Shown here: in pieces, positions 9,388 through 17,812 of the stretch
Layout: the number at the start of each line of letters is the position of its first letter
Position numbering within the stretch: the first letter of the stretch is position 1
Assembly: GCA_025451725.1 (NCBI GenBank)
Contig: JANWJX010000056.1
Coordinates: 1-64,000, forward strand
Source: Allostellaceae bacterium
GTDB lineage: Bacteria; Pseudomonadota; Alphaproteobacteria; ATCC43930; CGMCC-115725
Direction: 5' to 3'
DNA: 64,000 bases
The notes under the pieces: generated by a model
Seen by the model: only the letters and a program-made list of their open reading frames with translations
The model's database searches: none
What the model was told of the DNA's origin: nothing
Program-made: the position numbers and the translations under genes

Positions 9388-10668
9388 GTGCTGCATCCTT
9401 ACCTCCGCGCGCGCGAAACCGCCGGCGCGGACGATGCCGTGCGCTCGCCGCAAGCGCGGCTCGAAGAGGCGATCGGGCTGGCGGCGGCGATCGAGCTGCG
9501 TGTTGTCCATGCCGCCGCGCTGCCCGTGCGCCAATGGCGGCCCTCGACCCTGATCGGCGAAGGCGCGGTCGAAACCCTCGCGAAAATCGTCGCGGAAAAA
9601 TCGGTGCAGGTCGCGGTGATCGATGCCGTGGTCACGCCGGTGCAGCAGCGTAATCTGGAAACCGCGTGGAAGTGCAAGGTCATCGACCGCACCGGCCTGA
9701 TCCTCGAAATCTTCGGCGAGCGCGCCCGCACCCATGAAGGCCGGTTACAGGTCGAACTGGCGGCGCTGACCTATCAGCGCTCGCGCCTCGTGCGATCGTG
9801 GACCCATCTGGAGCGGCAGCGCGGCGGCTTCGGCTTTACCGGCGGTCCCGGCGAAACCCAGCTGGAACTCGATCGCCGCCTGATCGGCGACCGCATCGTC
9901 AAGCTCAAGCGCGACATCGAAGGCGTGAAGCGCACCCGCGGCCTGCAGCGCGCCGCGCGCAAGCGCGTGCCGTATCCCGCGGTCGCGCTGGTCGGCTACA
10001 CCAATGCCGGCAAATCGACTTTGTTCAACCGGCTGACCCGCGCTTCGGTGACGGCGGCGGATCAGTTGTTCGCCACGCTCGACCCGACCGTGCGCCAGAT
10101 CGAGCTGCCATCGGGCCGCAAGGCGATCCTCTCCGACACGGTCGGTTTCATCTCCGACCTGCCGACGCAGCTCGTCGCCGCGTTCCGCGCCACGCTCGAG
10201 GAGGTCACCGAAGCCGACCTCATTGTCCATGTCCGCGACCTCAATCATCCCGACAGCGAGGCCCAGCGCGCCGACGTGCATGCCGTGCTCGAAGAGTTGG
10301 GCCTCGGCGACAAGCTGCTGCACGGCACGATCGAGGCGCTGAACAAGATCGACCTGCTCGACGACGAGCGCCGCGCCGCGCTGACGCGTCAATTGCGCCG
10401 CAACGGCGCCGCGACGGAAGCGGTCGCGGTCTCGGCGGTGACCGGGGAGGGCATGGACGATCTGCTGGCCCTGATCGACGCGCGCATGTCGCATGACCGC
10501 GACGTGGTCGAACTCGACGTGCCAATGAGCGACGGCGCCGACCTCGCCTGGCTCTATGCTCATGGCGAAGTGCTGCGCCGGACCGATGACGAAAACGATG
10601 GCGAAGCCCACCTCGCGGTGCGCCTGTCGCCGGCCGATCTCGGACGCTTCAAGAGCCGTGCCGAATGA
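9388..10668 (+). CDS. hflX: ribosome-associated GTPase HflX
   Basis: GTPase that binds the large ribosomal subunit and rescues or splits stalled ribosomes. It has the N-terminal HflX domain (ELAALTYQRSRLVRSWTHLE), a glycine-rich linker (GGFGFTGGPGETQLELDRR), and a G domain with G1 GYTNAGKS (203-210), G3 DTVGF and G4 NKID. The GTG at 9388 is used as the start, giving 426 residues. The frame stays open further upstream into the end of hfq, so the true start may lie a few codons earlier. The hfq-hflX order is conserved. Confidence 0.93.
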   Translation: MLHPYLRARETAGADDAVRSPQARLEEAIGLAAAIELRVVHAAALPVRQWRPSTLIGEGAVETLAKIVAEKSVQVAVIDAVVTPVQQRNLETAWKCKVIDRTGLILEIFGERARTHEGRLQVELAALTYQRSRLVRSWTHLERQRGGFGFTGGPGETQLELDRRLIGDRIVKLKRDIEGVKRTRGLQRAARKRVPYPAVALVGYTNAGKSTLFNRLTRASVTAADQLFATLDPTVRQIELPSGRKAILSDTVGFISDLPTQLVAAFRATLEEVTEADLIVHVRDLNHPDSEAQRADVHAVLEELGLGDKLLHGTIEALNKIDLLDDERRAALTRQLRRNGAATEAVAVSAVTGEGMDDLLALIDARMSHDRDVVELDVPMSDGADLAWLYAHGEVLRRTDDENDGEAHLAVRLSPADLGRFKSRAE

Positions 10669-10807
10669 TGGTTAAGCCCCGGTTTTTGCCGTGGGAATCA
10701 TGAAATCTAATTAACTTGGATCGGGCGGCCATCGGACGCCTAATGCCGCTCAGCGGCTCTGCCGCACCGCCCGTTCAACCCCCTTGACGGGCGAAGACCC
10801 CTGGGTG

Positions 10808-10847
10808 GCTCCGCCCGTTATCCATCCTCCATGATGGCGGGCGGGGC
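10808..10847. terminator. hairpin between convergent hflX and the FAH gene
   Basis: CCGCCCG (10811-10817) pairs with CGGGCGG (10838-10844), and flanking bases extend the stem to about 10 pairs. A second, weaker hairpin (GCCCGT/ACGGGC, 10769-10792) lies just before it. The hairpins occupy the 216-base gap between two genes that end toward each other, which fits a shared terminator. There is no strong T-run. Confidence 0.4.
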
Positions 10848-10884
10848 GCCTTCCTAAAATCCTAAAAACACAATTGGTTAGACG

Positions 10885-11745
10885 CTATTTCTCGTCCGCG
10901 ATTTTGTTGGTCAGGCGGCCGATTCCGACGGCTTCGACGGTCACTTCGTCGCCCGGTTTGAGCCAGACCGGCGGGCTGAATCTCACCCCTGCGCCGGTCG
11001 GTGTTCCGGTCGAAATAACGTCCCCCGGACGCAACGTCGTAAACGTCGAGACATAGGCGATCAGGTCGGCGAATCCGAACATCAGGTTCGCCGTGGTGTC
11101 GTGTTGGCGCCGCTCGCCGTTGACGAAGGTCGAGACGGTCAGATTGGTGTAATCGGCGATCTCGTCGGCCGTGACGAGCCACGGTCCCATCGAGCCGCTG
11201 GCGTCGAAATTCTTGCCCTGCGTCACGTTGAATTTGCTGTGCCGCGTCCAGTCGCGGATCGTGCCTTCCTGAAAACAGGACAGGCCGAATATATGCTTCG
11301 TCGCTTCCGCCTTGGGAATGCGCCGTCCGCCTTTGCCGATCACCAGCGCGATCTCGCCCTCGTAATCGAGCTGGTTCGATTCGGGCGGGCGCAGGATCGG
11401 CTCGTTGTGTCCGACCAGCGATTCGCGGGTGCGGAAGAACATGCTGGGATATTTCGCCGCCTCGCTGCCGTCTTTGTACTCGGCGTTGCGGTCGTTGTAG
11501 TTGACGCCGATGCAGAGAATTTTCTCCGGGTCGGTCACCGGGATGCGATAGCGGATCGCGGACAGCGCGACATCGGCGGGCGCGCGCCCGGTCTCGTCGC
11601 GCAGGACCGAAAGCGCGTCCTGCGCGATGGCGTCGCGCAAGCCGGAGAATCGCGATTTGAGCCGCGCACCGAGATCGACCACGCCGTCGCCCTTGACCAC
11701 GCCCCAGGATTCTTTGCCGCCGACGCTGTAGGATAGAAGTCTCAT
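10885..11745 (-). CDS. fumarylacetoacetate hydrolase (FAH) family protein
   Basis: FAH-family enzymes hydrolyse, decarboxylate or isomerise acylpyruvate-type intermediates, often late in aromatic catabolism. The start at 11745 gives MRLLSYSVGGKESWG and 286 residues. Family signatures are ILCIGVNYNDRNAEY, PMFFRTRESLVGHNEPI (with one position varied), LDYEGEIALVIGK (metal-binding Glu pair), and TQGKNFDASGSMGPWLV, followed by GDVISTGTPTGAG. It is divergent from ligA/ligB-like genes 51 bases away, which suggests it processes the product of that ring-cleaving dioxygenase. The exact reaction is not determined. Confidence 0.88.
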   Translation of the reverse strand: MRLLSYSVGGKESWGVVKGDGVVDLGARLKSRFSGLRDAIAQDALSVLRDETGRAPADVALSAIRYRIPVTDPEKILCIGVNYNDRNAEYKDGSEAAKYPSMFFRTRESLVGHNEPILRPPESNQLDYEGEIALVIGKGGRRIPKAEATKHIFGLSCFQEGTIRDWTRHSKFNVTQGKNFDASGSMGPWLVTADEIADYTNLTVSTFVNGERRQHDTTANLMFGFADLIAYVSTFTTLRPGDVISTGTPTGAGVRFSPPVWLKPGDEVTVEAVGIGRLTNKIADEK

Positions 11746-11796
11746 CGCATCACCTTTGAACCGGCCGTCCCGCCCTTGATATAATAGATATCGACC

Positions 11797-12099
11797 ATGA
11801 GCCTCTATTATCTGCAAAAGCTGCTCTACAACCTCAACCGCGAACCCGCATTGCAGGCGCGGTTCAAGGCCGATCGCGCTTCTGTGCTGGCCGATTACGA
11901 CCTCACCGCGGAAGAACTCAAGGCGCTGACCGATCCCGATGTCGGGCTGCTCTACGTGCTCGGCGTCAACGGCCAGCTCCTGATGCACTACGCCGCGCTG
12001 GTCGGCCAGTCCTGGGACGAGTACATCGCCGCGATGCGCGCCGGGGTGAAGCAATACGGGCCGGTGCGCGCCGGCATTTACGCGATGGTGGACGAGTAA
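11797..12099 (+). CDS. LigA-like small (alpha) subunit of an extradiol ring-cleavage dioxygenase
   Basis: The 100-residue protein matches the LigA subunit family (protocatechuate 4,5-dioxygenase alpha chain): YYLQKLLYNLNREPALQARF, DLTAEELKALTDPDVGLLY and GVNGQLLMHYAAL. This helical subunit closes the active site of the LigB-type catalytic chain, encoded by the next gene, whose ATG overlaps this stop by one base (TAATG). The substrate could be protocatechuate, gallate or a related catechol; sequence does not decide. Confidence 0.85.
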   Translation: MSLYYLQKLLYNLNREPALQARFKADRASVLADYDLTAEELKALTDPDVGLLYVLGVNGQLLMHYAALVGQSWDEYIAAMRAGVKQYGPVRAGIYAMVDE

Positions 12100-12935
12100 T
12101 GCCGCTGGTCTTTGCCGGCATCGGCAGCCACGCGCCCGGCATCGTCAACCGCGCCGAGCGCGTCGAGGAAGAGCGGCGCGAAGCATTTTACGATGCGTAT
12201 CGCCGCATGGGCCAGGCCATCCGTGACGCCAAGGCCGACGTGCTGATCGTGATCGCCGCTGAGCATTTCGCCAATTTCTTCATGAACAACATGCCCGCCT
12301 TCGCGATGGGCATGGCCGATTATTACGAAGGCCCGATCGAGGACGAAGCCTGGATGCGGATCGCGCGCCGCAAAATTCCGGGCAACCGCGATCTGTCGGA
12401 GCGCCTGATCGCGCGGGTGATGGAGGAGACGGACGTTTCCTATTGCGAGGAATGGAAGTTCGATCACGGCATCATGGTGCCGCTGAATTTCCTGACGCCC
12501 GATTACGATTTCCCGGTCATTCCCGCCAACATCAACTGCCAGGGTCCGCCGCTGACGCCGCTGCATCGCGCCTGGGCGTTCGGCCAGGCGCTGCGCCATG
12601 CCGCCGACGCTGTGCCGGAGCGCGTCGCCGTCGTCGGCACCGGCGGCATCTCGCATTGGCCGGCGACGCCCAACTCCGGCAAGATCAACGAGGCGTGGGA
12701 CCGGGATTTCCTGGCGCGCTGGCAAAAAAACGACAAGGCGGCGCTGCTGTCTTACACCGACACCGACACGTATCGCGACGCCGGGCAGGGCGGGTTCGAG
12801 ATTCGCACCTTCATCGCCATCGCGGGGCTCGCGCCCGAGGCGTCCGGCGAGATTTGGCATTATGACGCGATCCCGCCCTTCGCGGTCGGCTGCACGGTCG
12901 GGGCGTTGACGCTCAAGCAAACAATCGCCGCGTGA
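12099..12935 (+). CDS. LigB-like catalytic (beta) subunit of an extradiol ring-cleavage dioxygenase
   Basis: Class III extradiol dioxygenase subunit of 278 residues. The N-terminal GIGSHAPGI and VIAAEHFANFF carry the likely Fe(II) ligands His11 and His56. VAVVGTGGISHWPATPNSG is the conserved C-terminal block of the LigB fold. The enzyme would open a catechol ring next to a hydroxyl group (meta cleavage). It is coupled to the LigA-like gene by TAATG and to the following methyltransferase-like gene by a GTGA overlap, and is divergent from the FAH gene, so these four genes look like one small catabolic block. Confidence 0.86.
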   Translation: MPLVFAGIGSHAPGIVNRAERVEEERREAFYDAYRRMGQAIRDAKADVLIVIAAEHFANFFMNNMPAFAMGMADYYEGPIEDEAWMRIARRKIPGNRDLSERLIARVMEETDVSYCEEWKFDHGIMVPLNFLTPDYDFPVIPANINCQGPPLTPLHRAWAFGQALRHAADAVPERVAVVGTGGISHWPATPNSGKINEAWDRDFLARWQKNDKAALLSYTDTDTYRDAGQGGFEIRTFIAIAGLAPEASGEIWHYDAIPPFAVGCTVGALTLKQTIAA

Positions 12936-13615
12936 GCACAACAGGGGTCGTCCGTGCCGTGCCGGGCGCGGTCGAGCAATTGACCGAGTTGCTGCTGCCG
13001 GCGATGCACGCGCGGGTCGCCGCGCTCGGCGAGGAAGGCTCCGGCGCTTACAATTTCTACGGCTCGCGTCTGCGGCAGGGCATTGCGTTCCTGCCCTACG
13101 AAATCGCGTTGCTCGAGGCGCTCATCGAGGCGCGGCTGCCGGTGGCGCGGATCGACGATGTCGGATGCGGCTGGGGCCAGTTCGTACTGTTGCTCGCCTG
13201 GTGCGGCGCGCGGTCGCTCGGCTACGAATATGACGTGAAGCGTTATCCGACGGCGTGCCATCTGCTCGAGACTCTGCGCGTCGCCGCGCCGGCGCTGCGC
13301 CTTGCCTCGTTCAGCCGCAAGCGCTTCCCGCCGCGCGTCGTCGGCTTCGGCACCGAGAACCGCCTCGCGATCACGACCAATATCGTCACCGACCTCGCCG
13401 ACGAGGTCGAGCAACGCACCATTCGGGGCTTGCGGCGCTATCGTTATGCCGTGGTCAATCTCGACCGCTTCTGCCGCATGCGCGGCCCCAACGACCGCGC
13501 CGGCTTGGTCGCGCAGATCGAAGCGGCGGGGATGGCGCATCGCGGCCTGTTCCGCGATGTCGGCGTCGACGGTCAGTTCCATCTGTTCGAACCGCGCCGC
13601 CGCCTGCGGCGGTGA
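12932..13615 (+). CDS. putative SAM-dependent methyltransferase (class I-like)
   Basis: A 227-residue protein starting at GTG, overlapping the LigB-like stop by 4 bases. The stretch IDDVGCGWGQFVLLLAW resembles motif I of class I SAM-binding folds, followed by LGYEYDVKRYPTACHLLE as the acidic-loop region. The C-terminal half (ALRLASFSRK to the end) has no motif I can assign. The position suggests the catabolic block, for instance O-demethylation/methyl transfer, but that is only inference. A methyltransferase-like fold without a known substrate is the safe call. Confidence 0.6.
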   Translation: MSTTGVVRAVPGAVEQLTELLLPAMHARVAALGEEGSGAYNFYGSRLRQGIAFLPYEIALLEALIEARLPVARIDDVGCGWGQFVLLLAWCGARSLGYEYDVKRYPTACHLLETLRVAAPALRLASFSRKRFPPRVVGFGTENRLAITTNIVTDLADEVEQRTIRGLRRYRYAVVNLDRFCRMRGPNDRAGLVAQIEAAGMAHRGLFRDVGVDGQFHLFEPRRRLRR

Positions 13616-13982
13616 ACGCGTCCGAAAATGGCGAGACGCGCGGCCCGCCACGGTCCACATTGCTGAAAGCGCCCGATTTGAAAAAGATCGTGTTCTGCCG
13701 TATCGGCGGCTTGTTTTGCGGCGGTGGCCGGGCGCGGCCGGAGAACGCGTTGAAAAATATCGCTTTGGTTGGAGAGAACGGCGGCAAAAATCACATGGAA
13801 AAGCCGAAAAATGCCAAAAAATACACGCCGGAAAGCCAAATGACGCGCTGCTACGACCGAGGAAAAAGCGTTTGACATATACCGTAAAAAGCGGTAAACT
13901 GCAATCGCATTCGAGGCAGGCAGCGAGGGTGGCGGGCGAAATGTTAATTTTACAAAACGAACCCAATTAGTCAGGTCATTCA
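13616..13982. other. 367-base intergenic region upstream of the Ada-AlkA gene
   Basis: No convincing gene is present. The composition becomes more A-rich toward the right (for example AAAAATGCCAAAAAATAC near 13806). A strong sigma-70-type promoter sits at 13872-13900. I see no tRNA, small RNA or terminator that I can support. Confidence 0.6.
13872..13900 (+). promoter_or_regulatory. promoter of the Ada-AlkA gene with an overlapping inverted repeat
   Basis: TTGACA (13872-13877) and TAAACT (13895-13900) are separated by exactly 17 bases. The spacer and -10 contain TACCG-TAAAAAG-CGGTA, a 5-base inverted repeat that could be an operator, perhaps for Ada itself. The resulting leader would be about 75 bases long. 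Confidence 0.6.
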
Positions 13983-15545
13983 ATGGGATCGCTCGGCAGC
14001 AAAGCCAATTTTCAAGCCGATCGGGCGGCAGGTGCCCCGCTCGACCCCGATATTTGCTACCGCGCCTTGAGCGCGCGCGATCCGCGCTTCGACGGACGGT
14101 TCTTCGTCGCGGTCAGCACGACGAAAATTTATTGCCGCCCGATCTGTCCGGCGCGCACGCCGCATCGCGACCATGTGACCTTCTATCCGACCGCGGCCGC
14201 CGCGCAGGAGGCGGGCTATCGTCCCTGCCTGCGTTGCCGGCCCGAGACCGCGCCGAATATCGGCGCGTGGCGCGGCACGTCGAACACGGTGAGCCGCGCG
14301 CTGACGCTGATCGATGCGGGCGGGCTGGACGACGAGGATGTCGAGGGGCTGGCCGCGCGGCTCGGCATTGGCGGGCGTCAGTTGCGCCGCCTGTTCGACG
14401 AACATGTCGGCGCGTCGCCGCTCGCGGTGGCGCAGACCCGGCGCGTGCTGCTGGCGAAGCAGCTCATCCACGAAACCGGATTGCCGATGGTCGAGATCGC
14501 GCATACCGCGGGCTTCGGCAGCGTGCGGCGCTTCAACGACACGTTCCATCGCTTGTTCGGCCGCCCGCCCAGCGCGCTGCGCCGCCGCGGGGCGGGGCGC
14601 GACGGCTCGGCGCTGGAACTGACGCTCGCCTATCGCCCGCCCTATGACTGGGACGCGATCATCGGATTTCTTGCCGCCCGCGCCATTCCCGGCATCGAGA
14701 CGGTGAAGCCGAATCTCTATCGCCGCACCTTCGCGGGCGGCACCGTCGCGGTGTCGCACGAGCCGGCGCGGCGCCGACTGCGCGTCGCGGTGCGGCTCGG
14801 CGACGTCGCGCAATTGCCCTCGATCCTGACGCGGGTGCGGTGCGTGTTCGATCTCGGCGCCGATCCTGACGCCATCGGAGCGCATCTGTCGCTCGATCTC
14901 GCGCTCGCAACGCTGGTGGCGCGGCGGCCGGGGCTGCGGGTGCCCGGGGGCTGGGACGGGTTCGAGATGGCGGTGCGTGCCGTGATCGGCCAGCAGATCA
15001 CCATCGCCGGCGCGCGTCAGTTGCTCGGTAAGCTGGTCGGCGCGTATGGCGCGTCCATCGACGGCGGTACGGACGGGCTGACCCATGTCTTTCCGGCGCC
15101 GGCGAGGTTGGTCGACGCCGAGATCGCGTCGCTCGGCATGCCGCGGGCGCGCGGCGCGGCGATCTCGAATGTCGCGCGGGCCGCGTTGGCCGATCCGGCG
15201 CTGTTCGAGCGCGGCGCCAGTCTCGACGACGGGATCGCCAAGCTTTGCGCCGTCGCGGGCATCGGCGACTGGACCGCGCATTACATCGCGATCCGCGCCA
15301 TGCGCGAACCCGACGCGTTCCCTTCATCCGACATCGGCCTGCTCCGCGCGCTCGCCGAGAACGGCGTGCGGCCGACGCCGAAAGAAGTGCTGGCGCGTGC
15401 CGAGGCGTGGCGGCCTTGGCGCGCATACGCCGCGCAGCATCTCTGGACGCACGATTTCGCCCCTCCGCCCGCGAAGGAGAAGAAGATTGAAACTCACGCT
15501 CGAACGGTTGCCGTCGCCGATCGGAACCATCCTGCTCGTTTGTGA
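13983..15545 (+). CDS. Ada-type sensor/AraC regulator fused to AlkA 3-methyladenine DNA glycosylase
   Basis: A 520-residue fusion. Residues about 20-90 are the Ada zinc domain with four Cys (51, 55, 82, 85: YCRPICP and PCLRCRPE) that accepts methyl groups from DNA phosphotriesters. Residues about 95-200 are an AraC-type HTH (ALAVAQTRRVLLAKQLI, IAHTAGFGSVRRFND). The rest is the AlkA glycosylase with the HhH element and catalytic Asp (VAGIGDWTAHYIAIRAM then AFPSSDIGLLRAL). It senses alkylation, controls transcription and excises alkylated bases. The O6-methylguanine domain of classic Ada is missing here and is encoded separately by the overlapping next gene. Confidence 0.9.
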   Translation: MGSLGSKANFQADRAAGAPLDPDICYRALSARDPRFDGRFFVAVSTTKIYCRPICPARTPHRDHVTFYPTAAAAQEAGYRPCLRCRPETAPNIGAWRGTSNTVSRALTLIDAGGLDDEDVEGLAARLGIGGRQLRRLFDEHVGASPLAVAQTRRVLLAKQLIHETGLPMVEIAHTAGFGSVRRFNDTFHRLFGRPPSALRRRGAGRDGSALELTLAYRPPYDWDAIIGFLAARAIPGIETVKPNLYRRTFAGGTVAVSHEPARRRLRVAVRLGDVAQLPSILTRVRCVFDLGADPDAIGAHLSLDLALATLVARRPGLRVPGGWDGFEMAVRAVIGQQITIAGARQLLGKLVGAYGASIDGGTDGLTHVFPAPARLVDAEIASLGMPRARGAAISNVARAALADPALFERGASLDDGIAKLCAVAGIGDWTAHYIAIRAMREPDAFPSSDIGLLRALAENGVRPTPKEVLARAEAWRPWRAYAAQHLWTHDFAPPPAKEKKIETHARTVAVADRNHPARL

Positions 15546-15990
15546 CGAGGAGGCGATCCGCGCGCTCGATTTCGAGGAGTTCGAGCCGCGCTTCAAGAAA
15601 TTGCTGCGCCGTCATTGTCCGGATGCCGAGCTGGTCGCAGGCAAAGTGCCGCGTAAATTCAGCGACGCGATCCGCGCCTATTTCAAAGGCGACATCAAGG
15701 CGATCGACAAGCTGCCGACCGCGACCGACGGCACCGAATTCCAGCGCAAGGTGTGGGCGGGCTTGCGCAAGATTCCGGCCGGCAAGACCTGGAGCTACGG
15801 CGAGTTGGCGAAACATGTCGGCAAGCCCCGTGCGCGGCGCGCCGTTGGCCTCGCGAACGGCAGCAATCCGATCGCGCTCGTGGTACCGTGCCATCGCGTC
15901 ATCGGCGCCGACGGCAGTCTCACCGGCTATGGCGGCGGCATGTCACGCAAGCGGTGGCTGCTTCGTCATGAAGGCGTCGCCGTAAGCTAG
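15487..15990 (+). CDS. ogt: methylated-DNA-protein-cysteine methyltransferase (Ogt)
   Basis: Suicide repair protein that removes O6-methyl groups from guanine. The acceptor-cysteine motif VVPCHRVIGADGSL is intact, preceded by the HTH helix KTWSYGELAKHVG and the RAVGLANGSNPI stretch. The chosen start is TTG 15487, with AAGGAG a few bases upstream, giving 167 residues and KLTLERLPSPIGTILLV at the N terminus as in the family. It overlaps the Ada-AlkA gene by 59 bases in another frame, so the two are one transcription unit. Confidence 0.92.
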   Translation: MKLTLERLPSPIGTILLVCDEEAIRALDFEEFEPRFKKLLRRHCPDAELVAGKVPRKFSDAIRAYFKGDIKAIDKLPTATDGTEFQRKVWAGLRKIPAGKTWSYGELAKHVGKPRARRAVGLANGSNPIALVVPCHRVIGADGSLTGYGGGMSRKRWLLRHEGVAVS

Positions 15991-16002
15991 GGAGAAACCA
16001 AG

Positions 16003-16821
16003 ATGGGCGCCAATCCGGGTCAGGCCGAAAAATTCCACGCGCTGCATCGCGAGTTCCTGATCCTGCCGAATGCCTGGGACCCGGGAAGCGCGCGGATGAT
16101 CGAATCCTGCGGCGCGACGGCGATCGCCACGACCAGCTCGGGCCTCGGCTGGAGCTGCGGCTATCCCGATGGCAACGCGATTCCGGTGAAGGTGCTGGCC
16201 GGCGCGGTCGCGGCGATCGCGCGCGTACTGACGGTGCCGCTGTCGGTCGACATGGAAGGCGGCTATTCCGCCGATCCCGAGACGGTCGGGCGCAACGTCG
16301 CGGCCATCGTCGATAGCGGCGGCGTCGGTATCAATATCGAGGACGGCGACGATCCGCCCGAGCTCTTGATTCGCAAAATGGATGCCGCGCGCGCGGCGGG
16401 TCAGCGCGCCGGAGTCAGGCTGTTCATCAATGCGCGCACCGACGTTTATCTTCATGCGCTGGTGCCCAAGGAGCGCATGCTCGAGGAAAGCATCGCGCGC
16501 GCGAAACGTTATCGCGACGCCGGCGCCGATTGCATTTTCGTTCCCGCCGCGACCGACCAGAACGACATTCGCGCGCTGGCGCAGGCGGTGGCGCCCGCGC
16601 CGCTCAACGTCTTTGTGCGCGGCGGCCTGGCGCCGGCGGCGACGCTCAAATCGCTCGGCGTGCGGCGGCTGTCGGCGGCCGGCGGCATCGCGATGAGCGC
16701 GCTTGCGCTTACCAAGAAGCTCGCGACCGAGTTCCTCGCGAGCGGCGATTCAGCGATCTTCGCGCCCCATGTTCAGGGCGTGACGTATCCCGGCCTCAAC
16801 GCGATGTTCAAGCGCGATTGA
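16003..16821 (+). CDS. isocitrate lyase/PEP mutase family protein
   Basis: A 272-residue (beta/alpha)8 enzyme of the PEP mutase/2-methylisocitrate lyase group. Signatures are FLILPNAWDPGSARMIE, ATTSSGLGWSCGYPDGN, LSVDMEGGY (metal region), GVGINIEDG and GVRLFINARTDVYL. The isocitrate lyase motif KKCGH is absent, so it is not a true isocitrate lyase. Oxaloacetate decarboxylase or a C-C lyase on another 2-hydroxy/oxo acid are possible. A good ribosome-binding site (GGGAGAAACC) precedes the ATG. It converges with the SDR gene, overlapping it by 14 bases. Confidence 0.85.
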   Translation: MGANPGQAEKFHALHREFLILPNAWDPGSARMIESCGATAIATTSSGLGWSCGYPDGNAIPVKVLAGAVAAIARVLTVPLSVDMEGGYSADPETVGRNVAAIVDSGGVGINIEDGDDPPELLIRKMDAARAAGQRAGVRLFINARTDVYLHALVPKERMLEESIARAKRYRDAGADCIFVPAATDQNDIRALAQAVAPAPLNVFVRGGLAPAATLKSLGVRRLSAAGGIAMSALALTKKLATEFLASGDSAIFAPHVQGVTYPGLNAMFKRD

Positions 16822-17674
16822 GCAGCGCGCCCTGCGGGCCGAGCGCCGCGGCCGCGTCCATGTCGCCGAGGATGCGCTGAAACCGCTCTTCGAGAATTCC
16901 TCGTTCGGTGGCGTGGGAGAAAATGAAAAGCTGATCGTTTTCGATGCCGGCCTTGACCCGGAGGCCGGCCTCGCGCGGGTCCATGCCAGCGCGATTGCGG
17001 TCTTGCATCACGACGACGTGCTCGGCGGCATGAGGGTCGGACTTGCTGTCGATCGGACCGCCGAAGCGTGGCGGCCGGTTGCGGCCGTTGTTCGGCATGT
17101 TGCTGCGGATGTTGTTGGGGCAGAACACGCTGACGCCGATCTTGGTCTCGGCCAATTCCTTGGCCAACACCTCGCTCAACCCGACCACGGCGTATTTGGT
17201 CGCGGTGTAAGGGCCGCCCGCGACGCTGGATCGCATACCGGCCATCGACGATGTGGTGACGATGTGGCTGGTCTCGCCGTGCGCCTTCATGTGCGGCACG
17301 AAAATCTGCAAACCGTGCACCATGCCCATCAGGTTGACGCCGATGGTCCACTCCCAGTCGCTGTCGACGATTTCCCAGGTCGGGCCAGTGCGCGCCACCC
17401 CGGCGTTGTTGCAGAGCAGATGGACCTTGCCGAAGGCCGAGAAGGCGCGGTCGGCGGCGCGGGCATAGGAGGCACGGTCGCCGACATCGCATTCGACGCC
17501 GATCGCTTGCGCGCCGCGCGCGTTGAGGGCGCTAACCGCCGCCCCGAGCACCGGCGCCTCAATGTCGGCAATGACGATATTCATGCCGGCGTCGGCGAAG
17601 GTTTGCGCCAGGCCCAATCCGATTCCGCTGGCGCCGCCGGTGATGAAAGCCGTCTTGCCCTTGAAATCGCGCAT
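16808..17674 (-). CDS. short-chain dehydrogenase/reductase (SDR)
   Basis: NAD(P)-dependent oxidoreductase of 288 residues, starting MRDFKGKTAFITGGASGIGLG behind a GGGAGA ribosome-binding site. Cofactor motif TGGASGIG, structural NNAGVART, and a catalytic Ser...Tyr-x-x-x-Lys (SSMAGMRS, then YTATKYAVVGL) are all present. The NAD(H) versus NADP(H) preference is suggested by IVIADIEAPV, with Asp after beta-2, favouring NAD. The substrate is unknown. It is divergent from the exporter adaptor gene, so it may or may not belong to the lipid island. Confidence 0.87.
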   Translation of the reverse strand: MRDFKGKTAFITGGASGIGLGLAQTFADAGMNIVIADIEAPVLGAAVSALNARGAQAIGVECDVGDRASYARAADRAFSAFGKVHLLCNNAGVARTGPTWEIVDSDWEWTIGVNLMGMVHGLQIFVPHMKAHGETSHIVTTSSMAGMRSSVAGGPYTATKYAVVGLSEVLAKELAETKIGVSVFCPNNIRSNMPNNGRNRPPRFGGPIDSKSDPHAAEHVVVMQDRNRAGMDPREAGLRVKAGIENDQLFIFSHATERGILEERFQRILGDMDAAAALGPQGALLNRA

Positions 17675-17733
17675 CGTGTGTCTCCCGCCGTTGCCGCCAT
17701 CATATCGCGAACGCGCGGCGCGGCCAGTCGTCG

Positions 17734-17762
17734 TTGACGGGGTTGGGCCTCTCTCCCATAAT
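17734..17762 (+). promoter_or_regulatory. promoter of the devB-like export operon
   Basis: TTGACG (17734-17739) and CATAAT (17757-17762) are 17 bases apart, close to the sigma-70 consensus. It reads toward the membrane-fusion gene at 17813 and is the best promoter seen at the left edge of the lipid island. Confidence 0.6.
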
Positions 17763-17765
17763 CCG

Positions 17766-17782
17766 CCCGCCAAAAGGGCGGG
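17766..17782 (+). promoter_or_regulatory. hairpin in the leader of the devB-like operon
   Basis: CCCGCC (17766-17771) pairs with GGCGGG (17777-17782) around an AAAAG loop, immediately followed by ATTCCTTTTC. It lies right at the expected transcription start, so it may shape the 5' end of the mRNA or act as a weak attenuator. Confidence 0.4.
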
Positions 17783-17812
17783 ATTCCTTTTCGATGATGC
17801 GGTACCAGAGCG

